A stretch of DNA of 64,000 nucleotides from Lineus longissimus (GCF_910592395.1 NC_088317.1:12278001-12342000); one strand, 5' to 3'. Numbered from the stretch's first letter, positions 45,484 to 57,603 are shown. The notes: a model not told the origin generated them from the letters alone. Translations and numbers: made by a program.

Positions 45484-46720
45484 GGGTAGTTGTAAAACAA
45501 GAAACACAGAAACGAAACAGAAACACAGAAACGCAGAAACGAAACGCAGAAACGAAAATCAAACGGGTTTTCATAAAAGTTGGAATCAAGCGGCACGCCG
45601 ATACTTTCCTTGCCCAATCCGTTGTTATTGTCGTTTAAAAGTAAAATCTGAGGTTGGTGGGTTGCGGCCAGCCGGAATGCAATAGAGTTGTTGAGGGGAT
45701 ACATGGAGCAACTTGGGGGGGGGGGGGGAGGGGGCGGCACGATATGGGTGAAGTCTTTTGAGGTGGTGGTGTAGTACTTTGGTAGGTTCGATTCGATTCC
45801 TACAGCATGTTATTTTAAATGAAGGTGCAGTGCAACATCTTGCCTTGTAGTGTTCAATTTACATGAAGTACCAGGATCATCCTACAAATCCCGTCTGATG
45901 CTGCACTAAATGCAAGGTACGGTACCAGTACATGGGTGAATCATTTCGACGTTATGTGAGACGTGAGAGACCAATTTTGGCGACTAGAATAGAGTAAAGT
46001 GGGGGGGGGGGGGGGGGCGGGCACTAGACTTGGACTTGGAGTAACTCAATCTTGCCTGCCCAGCTGCTGCCTTTAAATAGTCCCTTTAAATATCTGTTTA
46101 TGTAAATGAGGTTGCAGTAGGGAAGTTCAGCCTAGTGTCGTGCACAGGCCATGGAATGTACAAAAGAACAGGAATCGCTATTCGAAGGACTATTTTCTAT
46201 TTACGCCGTGTAGTACATATATGTAGTGTATTGGGGAGGTCAGTGTAAATAGAAATAGTCCTTCGAAAAGAGAGTCATGTTCTATTGTACATTCCTAGCA
46301 GGCCTATGGTCGTGTTCTGGTCATTGGTCATGCCGACTTACTGGCGGCTCATATCGATCATAAAGTCCTCATGCCCTACAGATGGTGGATCGGCATGGTC
46401 ATGACTGTCAGGAGTGATCTCATGAAAATAAAGTGGGGCCGTTTCGACTTGGGGCCGTTTTTGGTCAGGGGCACGATCAAGGCTGGATGCTGCCAATCTG
46501 CGCACACGTTGATGAGGCTAAAAGGGGTATTGGGAAATGAGCATTCCTCCTTCCATTCCGACTGAATACCAGTTTTAGTTACACCCGCGTTCGCGGCCAC
46601 AACCATGGCAACAAGATGGAGTCTGCAGACCAGAATTCGCCACAAGACTGGTTTCTGCGTTTCGTTTCTGTGTTTCTGTGTTTCTGTTTCGTTTCTGTGT
46701 TTCTTGTTTTACAACTACCC
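45484..46720. mobile_element. TIR element I (1237 bp, perfect 9-bp duplication)
   Basis: A 70-bp TIR (45484-45553; 46651-46720, one mismatch) begins GGGTAGTTGTAAAACAAG and then consists of GAAACACA/GAAACGAAAC repeats. Flanked by CCAAAATGA at 45475-45483 and 46721-46729. Apparent Lys/Arg/Thr-rich frames at both ends are translations of the TIR repeats. The interior carries a hairpin (46151-46298), G14 (45715-45728) and G17 (46001-46017). Confidence 0.92.
46151..46298. repeat. 55-bp-arm hairpin within element I
   Basis: ATGGAATGTACAA-AGAACA through GAAGGACTATTTCTATTTAC-like sequence (46151-46204) pairs with 46244-46298, leaving a loop of about 40 bp. The imperfect stem resembles a long small-RNA precursor fold, but expression is unknown. 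Confidence 0.6.
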
Positions 46721-46729
46721 CCAAAATGA

Positions 46730-47906
46730 ATAGATTTGCGAAGTTCGGGGAGCGAGAGTGACGCCAAGCATTCATCGATTTGAGTGAACTGTATCTAAAG
46801 AAGATTTACCCGAAGATAGTCGTGTCGACGATTTCTTATCTGTCTTCCACCTAATTTTACCCATCTTGACCCGCAATGTTTTGAGATCACTAACTCACTC
46901 ACCCAAACGCCTGTGGAGCTCGATAGTGGTGATGCAAACGCATGAGAGTCAGGATTAATTTTACCTGACTTCTATGAAAATGTGAAAATGTCACATGATG
47001 ATCTTATACGTGCGCATTGTGCATGTGTAGATATATTTACATGTGCAAATAAATAAATACCAAGTTGAGCAAATTCCTTATCATAATAACTGCAATACGG
47101 TCTGTATATTTTCCCGGACCAACAGTTATTATGAACGGCGTACCCCTTTACGAGAATACACTATACACCAGGCATTCTCTTATAAATATGGAGATCAGCA
47201 CAAGAATGCTTCAGGAGAAGCAAAAGGAGATATTGTGTGTTCTACAGACGTCAAACAGCCATTAATTAAATATATGCACATGCGGGTTTTTTGCAGTGAA
47301 CGGTTCATGGCATGAGTTATATTGCCTCTGTGGCCGGTGGGAAGGCAAACTGGCCATGAATGTTACTCATCTCGTGATCAAAAACCCCGAAAAGTAATCA
47401 CAACGATAAAAAATACCGCGAAGGCAATTTACATGGACAAAGAGAAGGACAGATGAGGCTTATTTCATGCTTGCTGATCTCTGATCCGATAATGGCGCTT
47501 TTTAGATCGCAGAATATTCGTTGTACTTCGTGTATTGTCCCATCGCCACCCAGAAGTGGCCAAGATGAAGAAAAACACTACAAACAGCAGGATGGTTGTA
47601 ACATTTACCTTCTTTCTTCATCAGTTATCATTGGAATGTATATTTTTTGGAATATTGAGTTCAGCGCTGAGCGTCAACCAGGACATTATTAGCTACAATA
47701 TTTTTACGATTTGTTAAGTTAAAGGAAACCGGAGACCCCATATCCTCCCGGATCAATGCACATAAGGTACATATATTTGACCCGCGGTCCTCTTCGAGCT
47801 ATCAGGCCGGAGAAAATCATCTCTTGCGATCTGGTGACTCGGATCAGCCACTCATGCAGTTTTTGTATTGTCCATATATATCGATGTGACTTTCCCTAGG
47901 TAAAAT
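46730..47906. other. No recognisable gene
   Basis: Intergenic. Frames at 47043-47315 and 47453-47692 have no recognisable domain or splice context. Confidence 0.45.
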
Positions 47907-47915
47907 GGTCGTCCG

Positions 47916-48680
47916 GAGTGTGGATATTCCGCCAGTCATTTTATTTCACCAGTCACCAGTCACCAGTCACCAGTCCTTTTTAAAAAATTATACGGTGGCC
48001 TATTAGGCATATGGCATATTCGAAGAATTTCAAAGTTTTTGATAAGCATAGGGGATAAACTTGGTACTTAACGAAGGCCTATAGCTGGAAATTATATTAA
48101 TCAGATTTGACTTATGAGGAGTTAGTGGGGGGGGGGGGGGGGGCATTTGCCTGCCCTTTTAACTTTCGGAGAATAAACAAACTGGAGTCCCCCCCCCCGC
48201 CATTCCAGAGGATAACAGTCAACACTATCAGGAACAAATCCATATGATGGAGATAGGGTAACATCATGGGAAGGCCGAAAATACCGATCATGTCAGCCCA
48301 AAACACACAGTTGAAGAAATAGAAAGTTTGATTATACCATCGTAGTTTATCAAAGGAATCAATAAATTGCGTTTGTTTAATTGAATATGAATTTACAATA
48401 CAAATAAACACGTTTTCCTTAGAGGCCACCGTTTAAATCATAGCAAACTCGTCAACTCCGAAAATCCTTTCGGTTTTACCTCGCATTATCGAGATATGCT
48501 AGAATCATACATGTCATGCAGTCAAATACGGCCCAATCACTATTAAACTTGCTTGATTTATGAAAAGTATTTGATTTTATCTTCAATCATAGGTTTTGGC
48601 ACTTTTGTGCCGAATTTATTAGTTTAAAAAAAATGTCTGGTGACTGGCGAAATAAAATGACTGGCGGAATATCCACACTC
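47916..48680. mobile_element. TIR element D (765 bp, perfect 9-bp duplication)
   Basis: GAGTGTGGATATTCCGCCAG starts a TIR of about 44 bp (47916-47959, inverted at 48637-48680) that runs into CCAGTCA repeats (four on the left). Flanked by GGTCGTCCG at 47907-47915 and 48681-48689. Non-coding; contains G17 (48127-48143) and a C10 run at 48189-48198. Confidence 0.92.
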
Positions 48681-48689
48681 GGTCGTCCG

Positions 48690-50531
48690 TAGCTGCAGGC
48701 TCATTTTGAACAAATACTTACCGAACTTCCAGTGGTGTTGCCTCCATGTAGCCTCCATCGCGCGTTGTCTGGAAGCTGAGCAATGTGAATGCATTGAGGG
48801 TCAAGATGGAACAAATACGTTCAACGACTAACTCCCGAAACCCCTAAAACACTTGAAAAGCTCACACACAGTCATACGCACGCATATACACGTGCATTGA
48901 TTGATCGTAGCCGACTGTACATATTTTTTTTACTGAAATAGCGTCGTTTCTGTCGAATAATTCAATCAAATTTGACTGACTTTGATGCTGATGAGCACGA
49001 ATGAATGTGGACTGAAGATGATGTTGGAGTTGATATTTATAGAAAACGTTTTTATATTCAAGCGATATGGAAAGTTGGCGAGAATTTTTTAAATATCTGA
49101 TCTCGCGAATCCAGCCATCAAAGATATATTCGCACACAATTATCTGACTTTGTCACAATGTGCTACAAGAGAGCACGTCAAACAACCAAACTGATGAAAT
49201 CGAAATAAAAATTCCCGTATCCCTAGGTAAAATTTCTTTCTCATCCTTTTTCAGTAATTTTGTTTCGCAGAAATCTTTTATCAATAGAATTTCCAAAAGT
49301 TATGCTGTGGTAACGGATTCATGGGATAATGGAGAGTAGAAACCCGTTGATTGATTGTTTGACGGTCGTTTACTAGTAGTACTTTTCACAGTTTAATTAT
49401 TAAAGCGGCATCCCTTCCCTGTCAGCGTCACTAAAGAAGGGAAAGCTTTCATGATTTGCACTAATTTGATGATTTAAAAAAACCAATTACCTTATAAATG
49501 ATGTTACCCCGCTCACCTGATTCAAAATCCCAAAATGACAACCTATTACAAATTATTCCGTGAATGAATTTTTTCTTCTCACGTTGGCACATAGTTAACC
49601 ATTTTCTGAAACTTTTTCGAGTGTTGTCAAAGTAGGAAAACACACGATATTCGTCATTATTAGCACGCAAAGGTTCAAATAAATCCCAGCGCACAAGTAA
49701 ATTTCTTGACGTTCTTAGGTCGCACTTCTTTGCGTTATGTCGACAATGCGACGCAGAGCAATGGTTATGCTGATACATGCAGTACGATTGTTGTCTGGAG
49801 GTTATTTGTCTTGGTTTAAGGCTTTGACACGACAGAAGCGTTGTGGATCGATAACAATTGACACGGCTTTAAGTCATTCCATTGTTATTGTTTATCGCTG
49901 ACTACACTAGTAGTATGCGGTAGTGTGAAGGCTGACTGGCCAGCCAATAGCTTGGTCATGGTGGCCCAAATTTATACTCCGTTGGCATAGTTGGTCTTTC
50001 AAGCTTAATCTGGGATAAACGTCTCATCTGATCTTATCTTTGTGATGGCTTTCTAGGAAAGAGCAAGAACTGTTGCTCCTTGTGTAAGATACGGTGTCAC
50101 AGTTGCATTCAAATGTCCTCGTTGTACTTGCTTTTGTCAGCAATCAGCAATTTAACATGATCGGATAGAATTAGCCGAGGAACCAAGGACCATCGACTGT
50201 TCTTTCTTTTGTTTTTCAGAGAGGATACGTATGGTTATTACTTAAAGGCCGTAGGACGCAGTATCTCTGTTTTCATAAATTGGCGTGGCCTGACTCCATA
50301 AACATTGTGGTGAACATCATACACTTTAGCATATCACTTCAAATGTGTTACAACATTCGCCACCAAGAGACACAATAAATCCTTTTCTATTGAATTTGTG
50401 GTGTAAGTATTATTTTCCCTTTTGTGCGGGTCTCGACAATAACAAGGGTTTCAATTTGCTTCAAAGATACCCAACAATCACAGACAGTAAGAAACTGTCG
50501 AAAATAATGTTCAGAGATTTGTCATCGAGCA
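48690..50531. other. No recognisable gene
   Basis: Intergenic, AT-rich. The minus-strand frame 49461-49778 (105 codons, mixed composition) is the only one with some protein-like character, but nothing recognisable. Confidence 0.45.
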
Positions 50532-50540
50532 CAATATAAC

Positions 50541-51526
50541 GGCTTGTGGTATTCGACTCGACGACTCGACGACGCGATGGCTCGATGACGCGATCGTTGC
50601 TATGGATTTTGCTAAAATACGGAATCCCATGATCCTGGTCTCCGGGCTACCGCTCCAATAGCAGAGGTTTTAGCTCGGCCTTCCCATACCAAGCTACGGT
50701 ATGTAGAAGGATGTGCCCCCCCCCCCCCCCAGCCATGGCCACTGAAGATTGGTCCCCGCGGTTGATTTTGATATTTAAAGGACTCGCGGAAGTTTCATAG
50801 CATGCAAAATGACCGGAGATTTAATTGACACACAAGCTTCTAGTGGCCAATGTCAGATGTCATGTGGTAGTCTGTCAACAATCGGAATTTCGCACATGTG
50901 CAGTTTTTTAGACTCAGTCACTCAGTCCCTCTTCCGTCCCTTGACATCTGCCCCCCCCCCCCCAAGACATCAGCCCCTATAGGACATTTAATATTGCCCC
51001 CTAGGGCATATACCTCGATATTGACATGTCCTGGTTGGAGATGCCCTAAGGGGAAAGATGTCATACGAGGATTTATAATTCCCAAACTAAACTGACACTT
51101 AAAATAATTCTCGGAGTTCGATTGGCTGCATGATCATTGGCAGTCAACCTTGTCTCCAGGAACTCGCGTGTCATTTTAACATTGGAATTTCTGCTTGTAA
51201 AGAACCTGGGTAGGAGGTTGATCTGAACCAGCTATATTTAGGTGTATTTAGCTGTATTCACGGTAAGATACCAGTGGCTTGCATAGCAACATGGCGCATG
51301 GTTTTATCATAAATGCGAACTTGTGGGAAACGAAAAATGGTCGGATTAGATACGGTGAAAACAGCTGGAAAGGGGTTGGTAATGATCGGTTCTTTTTTAT
51401 TTTCCTCCACTTATGATTCTATGCATAAATTACAGTCCAAGCAGTGATATTCTTTAAAAAAATTGCAACTTGATCGCGTCATCGAGTCATCGCGTCGTCG
51501 AGTCATCGAGTCGAATAACACAAGCC
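50541..51526. mobile_element. TIR element H (986 bp, perfect 9-bp duplication)
   Basis: GGCTTGTGGTATTCGACTCG starts a TIR of about 55 bp (inverted at about 51472-51526) built of ACTCGA/GACGCGATG-type short repeats. Flanked by CAATATAAC at 50532-50540 and 51527-51535. Non-coding; contains C15 (50716-50730) and C13 (50951-50963). Confidence 0.92.
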
Positions 51527-51535
51527 CAATATAAC

Positions 51536-52561
51536 AAATATGGCCGATTTCATTTGAAATGACTTCAAAATGGTTGTAACAAATCCGACAGGAGTGTCTG
51601 CTTTGTGGCGCTGCCACCATCAGTTTGCTGTCAGCGGTGAAGGATACCGTTACGTCTGCTAATGAACGGATGCAGTTACTCAGCTTTGTTGTATCCGTAT
51701 CTGACGAGCTCAGTCACTGGTAAGATTTTTACCCTGGGAAAACATAATTCTTCAAATTATGGCTGCCCCCATTGCCTTGCCCCGAATACTATATTCTTAA
51801 TTACGAATGTTCTGGTTTCCTTGTAAAGGAGAAACTTTGTAAAATTGGTGGGGTGATCGAAAGTACATTTTCGGCCGGGTCTTAGCTGTCAGTGAGGCCT
51901 CAATGCGCATCACCTAGGCTAGTGACGGCAACCGAACCTACAGAACCATGATACCTACAGGCGATGCGCGCTTACTAGGGCATTGCACTGATAATATTAA
52001 CGAACAGACATGTTTCATTGTTTTTTACGATGGAAGACGTGACGCCAATTTACGGAGATTCCTTACTTACATTCTGTTGTTTGTCTCGTCAGACTGTGCT
52101 ATCACTAATGATAGGTACTCCAAGATTGCGATGTTTAAAAAATAACACGGCGATAAAAATCCAGCAAATAGCGTTTGATCAGTGATCTCTAAACTGTCTA
52201 TGACAATCAGGCGTTTTAAGCACATCCGAAAAGAAGATCAAATCGATGCCTTCTTAAAATCAAAGTGACGGATTGGCTTTGAAGACAGATTTTGCTGTCG
52301 CCACTCGCGGCGCAAGCCTGTACTCTCTGTCTATAAAGTGCACATGTGCATGCAGTATGAAACACATACGCTTGCGCTGCTCCCCTCTAGATATACGCCA
52401 ATACGGATGGAAACCATCCCATATGGATGGTGCCTTGACGAATATTTTGTTTTTGCCTTTGTAATGATATTCAAGACAATTTTATTATTAATTAATTATT
52501 CATTTATTTCTTTATATGATACTGCAATTGATAAAGTCGTTACTCCTTCGAACCATATGGC
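51536..52561. other. No recognisable gene
   Basis: Intergenic; frames 51948-52145 and 52273-52574 have no recognisable domain. Confidence 0.45.
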
Positions 52562-52621
52562 GATATGGAAATAATCAGCTGTTTTAGTACCTTGAGATGT
52601 ATTTGACGTGAAACAAAGAAA

Positions 52622-52981
52622 GAAGTCTGCTGTAAGAGCAGCAATCTCATTTATTGCATATAATGTAACACATGTAACAAACAATACATTGTGAAGGCAA
52701 AACGCTCCGTCATGGAACGCTTCTAATGTCAATTCTACGACATTACAAGGGCCAACAGAGGGGACACCATTGGTGACCATTTCAATTCAGCAAACCACAA
52801 GGGCCTTGAAGACGTCACAATCACAGTCATCTAATTCATACACTGTCCCCTAGGTCTCGACACAACAAGGGACCTCAGACTCCGCAAAGAGTCGAACTGG
52901 ATCCGTAGATTGCGCACCACAACACGCCCTGGTAGCATCAACCTTACTTGTTGCGTCTCAAACACAATACGTTTGAGATAG
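52622..52981 (+). pseudogene. GIY-YIG endonuclease-domain relic (Penelope-like type)
   Basis: One plus-strand frame runs for 120 codons to TAG at 52979-52981. It reads VCCKSSNLIYCI, stop, CNTCNKQYIVKAKRSVMERF, stop, then NRGDTIGDHFNSANHKGLED, VTITVI, stop, and LRLRKESNWIRRLRTTTRP then GSINL. This order matches the C-terminal GIY-YIG region of Penelope-like elements and related invertebrate proteins: CxSSNLIYCIxCxxC with the Tyr, QYxG (here QYIV), an RF motif, DxxIGDHFN, a conserved helix with RKE, and P-x-GIN near the end. The three stops are all TAA (52661, 52724, 52832) and no frameshift is needed. The catalytic Arg region is altered. No RT domain of the parent element was found upstream. 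Inactive. Confidence 0.65.
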
Positions 52982-53868
52982 GTATGTGCTACTGTCCGTT
53001 TGCAAGAGGGTCCTCTTAGTTTCCTGTTAATCACAAAGAAGCAAAACGTTTTTGTTGTTTATTGCTCGGAAAAGTCAATCAGATTATTGACAAATCGCAA
53101 CATCCCCTGGACTCCGTCTATGTTGGAGATATCCCGTACTTTTGGCGCATATCCTAAACTAGACTCATTGTAAAGTCGGTAAGCCAGTTAAACACTGCAG
53201 GCAGGGCTGTTTTTAATTTCGAGACTTTCGAGAGAGAATGTTTGAATTCCAGCAGTAATCCGATTCCAAACGGTCGAATACGACATATGTGTCCTTGATG
53301 TCACCTCTGTGATGTTGAAAGGTGACAGGTGTTGAAATGTTGTGTAAATTGGTTTCGTTGATCTACCTTGAACACAATTGTTTTGACAAAACGAATACAA
53401 AGGCGTTTTTATAGTTTTTTGGATTTTCGTGCTTGGCCCCCCTGATAGCCGAAGTTCCATGACGACTTATGCACTGATGCTGGTTTTAATTTCTAGATTT
53501 TTACGACCGTTTTGTAATTTCGACACCAGCAGAAAGGTGAAGTTTCCCAGTCGCGGAACACATGTGAATGAACGGGCGATTTTTTCCGGCCCCCCTTTTA
53601 ACAATACTCTGGTGGTTGTTAACTGACTGTCATAAATCGGTTTTACTATCTACTCGTGAAAGAATCCCCAATTTCGCCCATGACCATGAATATTCATATC
53701 ACTTTGGCATGTTTGACAAGTGTGGTCGTTTACCTCATTAAAAAAAAAGATAAGAGGAACAATTCTGGTCTCCTAAAAGCAGTTGAGTGGCTACAGTGGA
53801 TCACATCATGCCAACTAGGATCTCACTAAGTAAGAGTCCGACAAGCCACGATACCAAGCGCCACGCGC
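52982..53868. other. No recognisable gene
   Basis: Intergenic. The minus-strand frame 53188-53460 ends with a WNRI-like pattern faintly like a LINE C-terminus, too weak to call. Confidence 0.4.
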
Positions 53869-54394
53869 CATAATAGGGAGGTTAAGAACTCGAACGATAA
53901 ATGATAACGGTAACAACAATGACGTCATTACGTTTATCGTAAGTTGGGTAAAGAGGCATATAATAAATTCCCAGTAAACGTAAAATGTTCATTTGGCTGA
54001 CACTGATCCAAGTTGGGAAAGACCAGGACTAGGCCTTTTAACTGACTGATATAATGTTTAAATGTGACTTGTCCTGCGCGAACAGTTCTTGGCCTTCCAG
54101 GGCCTGTTGTACACGGCTATTCAATGAATTACCTCACCAACTTTAGACATGAAGATGTGCATGAAACTTTTAGATACAATTTTTGTAGTCAGTATCGATC
54201 AACACCAACATGGATCCACTGCTTATTTTGGAAGAAGGCGAAGAATTTTAACGAAGAACTAACTTCCCTCAGCAGCAGCACATCCTGCTCTTCAAAGAAA
54301 CGAAACTTTCGCGGCATGTGACTGTACAGAAGTGAATGATCAATCGGCTTTGCTACGATTATTGCACATGGAGTTATAAGTGTTACATATGGAT

Positions 54395-56165
54395 TACATC
54401 AAATCAATCAATCAATCAAATATGACATTTCTAAAGCGCCCAAATTTGGGGAAAAATTTCACCAACTCTCAGGCGCCTTTGAAATACACTCGAAAAAGGT
54501 GTGCTTTTAGCATTGTTCCAAAAGCTGCCTTTGACTCCGCGAGTCTTATGTGTTGGGCAGCCCATTCCATAGGAGTGGCACCGCCTTGTAGAAGGATCTG
54601 TCACCAAAAGGTATGCACTTGGTGCGTGGCTCCTGTAGAAGGAAAGCGGCATCAGCCCTGAGGGAATAGGCTGACCCACGTCGGCGTTGTACCATATCAG
54701 TCAGGTAAGCTAGTGCCGCTCCATGGACTGCCTTGTAGGTGAGCAGGAGTATCTTAAACTCAACCCTTGCCTTGAAAGGCAGCCAATGGAGCCGCATCAG
54801 AACCGGACTGATACGGTCAAACTTGGGAATCAAGCATGTAACCCTTGCTGCAGCATTTAGAACACGCTGCAACCTGCCATATTGCTGTTCCGTGATGCCG
54901 TAGAGGAGAGCATTGCAGTAGTCAAGGTGTGATGTAACAAACGCATGCACCAGGGTTTTGGTGGTGCCGACAGTCAGAAACCCGCGAATCTGACGAATCT
55001 TGCAGAGGCCAAAGAAAGCTCTAGAGCAGACTTTACTGACATGAGTTTCCATCGACATGTGTTCGTCAAAAAAGACACCCAGATTTCTGACTGACGTACT
55101 GGTGCTGACTGTCGAGTTCCCCACCCTGACTCCGTCAATGCTCACCTTCTCAAGCTGCTGCCTGGAGCCAATCAACATGCATTCTGTCTTAGTGTCATTT
55201 ATGCAGAGATGGTTGTCTATAAACCATGCGCGCGCATCGCGTATGCACCGAACCACTGTCTCCACAGCCCCCTGCACATTTTCGACTGTGACTGGTCTGA
55301 ATGACATGTACAGCTGGTTATCATCAGAGTAACCATGAAACCCAGGGGCATGTAGAGCCAACAGATGGTACAGACGGGACAGGTAAAACAGAAAAAGGAC
55401 TGGGCCCAGACAGCTTCCTTGTGGGACACCACCGTTCAGATTGAAGCGCTTTGAATGGCAGTCGCCCAGGACAATTTGTTGGCTTCTTCCTACAGGGTAG
55501 GACTCCAACCACTTTAGAACTGTTCCAGAGATACCGAAATCCTCTTTCATTATGCTTAGAAGATTTGTCACATTGACAGTGTCAAATGCCGCACTTAAGT
55601 CTAGGAGGACTGACAGGTACACTTCTTGTTTGTCCATTTTCATTAAGATATCACTCTGGACCTTTACCAATGCAGTCTCTGTAGAGAAGTTCTGACGGTA
55701 AGCTGATTGAAACTTGGGGAGTGGAGCAAAGGAGTCACTGTGCCCCAGAAGCTGCTTCACGACTACTCTCTCAACTACTTTTGAAATGAAAGGCAAATTG
55801 CTAACAGGTCTAAAATTAGCAAAGGTGAGGTCAAGCCCAGCCTTTTTCAGTAATGGTTTGACGGTAGCACATTTCCAACTATTTGGAACATGTCCTTTCT
55901 GAAGAGACTGATTGACAATGTCAACGATGGTAGGAAGTAGTGAGTCAAGACACTGCTTCAGAAGGGGCGTAGGTATTGGATCGAGTTCACATGATGCACT
56001 AGAGGCCTTTAGGATGATGTTGCTGACCTCTGGGTCGAAGCAAGAGAAAGTTTTCCCTGGCGCCGGGCTGGTGACAGAAGGACAGTTGACCTTCTGGCGC
56101 TAATCGCTGGCTGATATCGAGTACATCACCAGTCTGCACCATCTTGGTTTTCCGATAATTGGTTT
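54395..56165 (-). mobile_element. CR1/L2-like LINE, 5'-truncated
   Basis: Minus-strand element containing RT but no endonuclease, ending in a short 3' UTR with a GGCGCTTTAGAAATG-like stretch followed by (TTGA)n-type repeats at 54395-54420. Short UTRs with a GCGCTTTA-like block and a terminal microsatellite are usual for CR1/L2 elements. The 5' end near 56165 shows truncation. Confidence 0.75.
54459..56103 (-). pseudogene. LINE reverse transcriptase, nearly intact
   Basis: From about 56103, with the initiating part missing, the frame reads SNIILKASSASCELDPIPTP, GHVPNSWKCATVKPLLKKAG and FANFRPVSNLPFISKVVERV (fingers). LDLSAAFDTV follows (motif A), then GGVPQGSCLGPVLF (motif B), GYSDDNQLY (motif C, Asp pair), NHLCINDTKTECMLIG (motif D) and NLGVFFDEHM (motif E). 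The thumb holds LDYCNALLYGI, and the CR1/L2-type ending is RLHWLPFKARVEFKILLLTYKA. It is open without stops from about 56103 to 54546. A frameshift there separates WNGLPN from IRLAESKAAFGTMLKAHLF and the natural TGA at 54459. Recent enough to keep nearly all RT residues. Confidence 0.88.
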
Positions 56166-56509
56166 AGCATTGTGGACGCCTGTACATCATGTACATGGTT
56201 ACATAGTTCCGTTTTCAAGAAGTATTACACTCATGAAAAAAAGTGTCACTCACAAACCAGCACCCCATTTACACCAAACCCACAACATACCAGCACCCAC
56301 ACAATTTTTATACGATTATACGATTTTTATACCTCGAACAGCCCGCGCCACGGGTATATGCTAGTGACCATAATTGGCCTGTAAAGACCGTATGAACCGA
56401 ACGACATTTTTTCATCATTGAAACGGTAGACGATTTGGATGATGACGTCATTGACGTTACCGCTGTCGTTTATCGTTCAAGTATTATTAACCTTCCTATT
56501 ATGTGCTCT

Positions 56510-57603
56510 ACACAGGACGCACCAAAATGGTCATAATGATATGGCGTGCAAAAGGAGTCAGAAATACCCATATCCTGTGCAACGCTATTACCCGTTGGAC
56601 GTTATTGAATTTCGTTAAACAGGGATTCCGCACATATACAACATCAAAGGTATATAAGAGACAAGACCACCATTGATTTTTTAAACCTTTTAGCAGTTAA
56701 ATTGTCACTGTTTAACCGCGTCGCATCAAATACTTCGTGGGGTTGTGAATTTGAAATTTTTAAATGATATTCCGGACTGTCGGGTAAGCAAATGATGGAA
56801 AGTAAACTGGTAGTTGACCACGGAAATATTTTGATAATCGACTGATTTGACAGACGTTGATATTTCCACTCTTTTCAGCCAACTGGCAGAAAAATCTCAA
56901 AACACCAAATTGCCAAATTAGCAAAATTCAAAATTAATTTTTTCTTCAAATAATTTCTTTTATCTGTAGACTTGCCACACCAAATATCTTTTCAATACCT
57001 CTCTAAATATGCACTTGACAGTTAAAAACATACTCGCGTCTAATTCATAGGTCTGGAACCTCCAACCTATGAATATTCAACGGTGGTCTTGTCTGATGAG
57101 GCTCGCTTCTACATTTCTGATTACACCTATATCGACTGTCTGTGGGAGTCAAAGTCCTTAGTGCAACTTCGGAAGTATGACTGACCGTTTTATCTATGAT
57201 CCGAAGATAATACCCGTTAACAAAGATCAGTCAGATAAATTACTGTGATGATGTGTAACGGACACAGTATTGACATTTAACGTAAATTGATATTTAACGG
57301 AATTAGAGTTCAATCAAGCCGACTACTCGGCGGTGAACAAGATGCAAAACGCCAGTGGACCGGCATGGAATTTAACAGCTTCAATTACATGATTTCATGA
57401 TTACATAATTCTGTATTAGATGCCGACAGGCAAAAAACGTTTTGTACTGGTAATTCGAACTGCAAACGGTTACTTGGTGGTCATGTACTTGTACCTTCAT
57501 AAGATTAATTAACCAGCATCGCTGAAATTAACAAGGGACAGGCAGCTGTATACATGTTAAAAGCATTTGATCCGTAACAAATAACACGGAGCACTGAACA
57601 ATT
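56510..57603. other. No recognisable gene
   Basis: AT-rich. An 18-bp inverted pair (AGACAAGACCACC at about 56659 and its complement at about 57078-57091) and a small hairpin (ATTCATAGGTT/AACCTATGAAT, about 57045-57076) are the only structures seen. Confidence 0.4.

Larger units (their letters stand above)
53869..56503. mobile_element. Inverted-repeat pair enclosing a LINE
   Basis: CATAATAGGGAGGTTAA at 53869 recurs inverted, ending at 56503. Similarity continues for about 60 bp through GAACGATAAA, CGGTAAC and AATGACGTCAT. The LINE at 54395-56165 accounts for most of the interior, so it most likely inserted into an older TIR element of about 0.9 kb. No target duplication is visible. Confidence 0.55.

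Noticed and set aside
45239-45685. 148-codon plus-strand open frame with a Lys/Arg/Thr-rich stretch
   Set aside because: It crosses the left boundary of element I at 45484; the charged stretch is translated TIR repeat.
45770-45810. GGTTCGATTC as a tRNA B box
   Set aside because: No A box at the proper distance and no acceptor pairing.
46575-46775. Minus-strand frames rich in QKRN-type residues
   Set aside because: Translation of the right TIR of element I.
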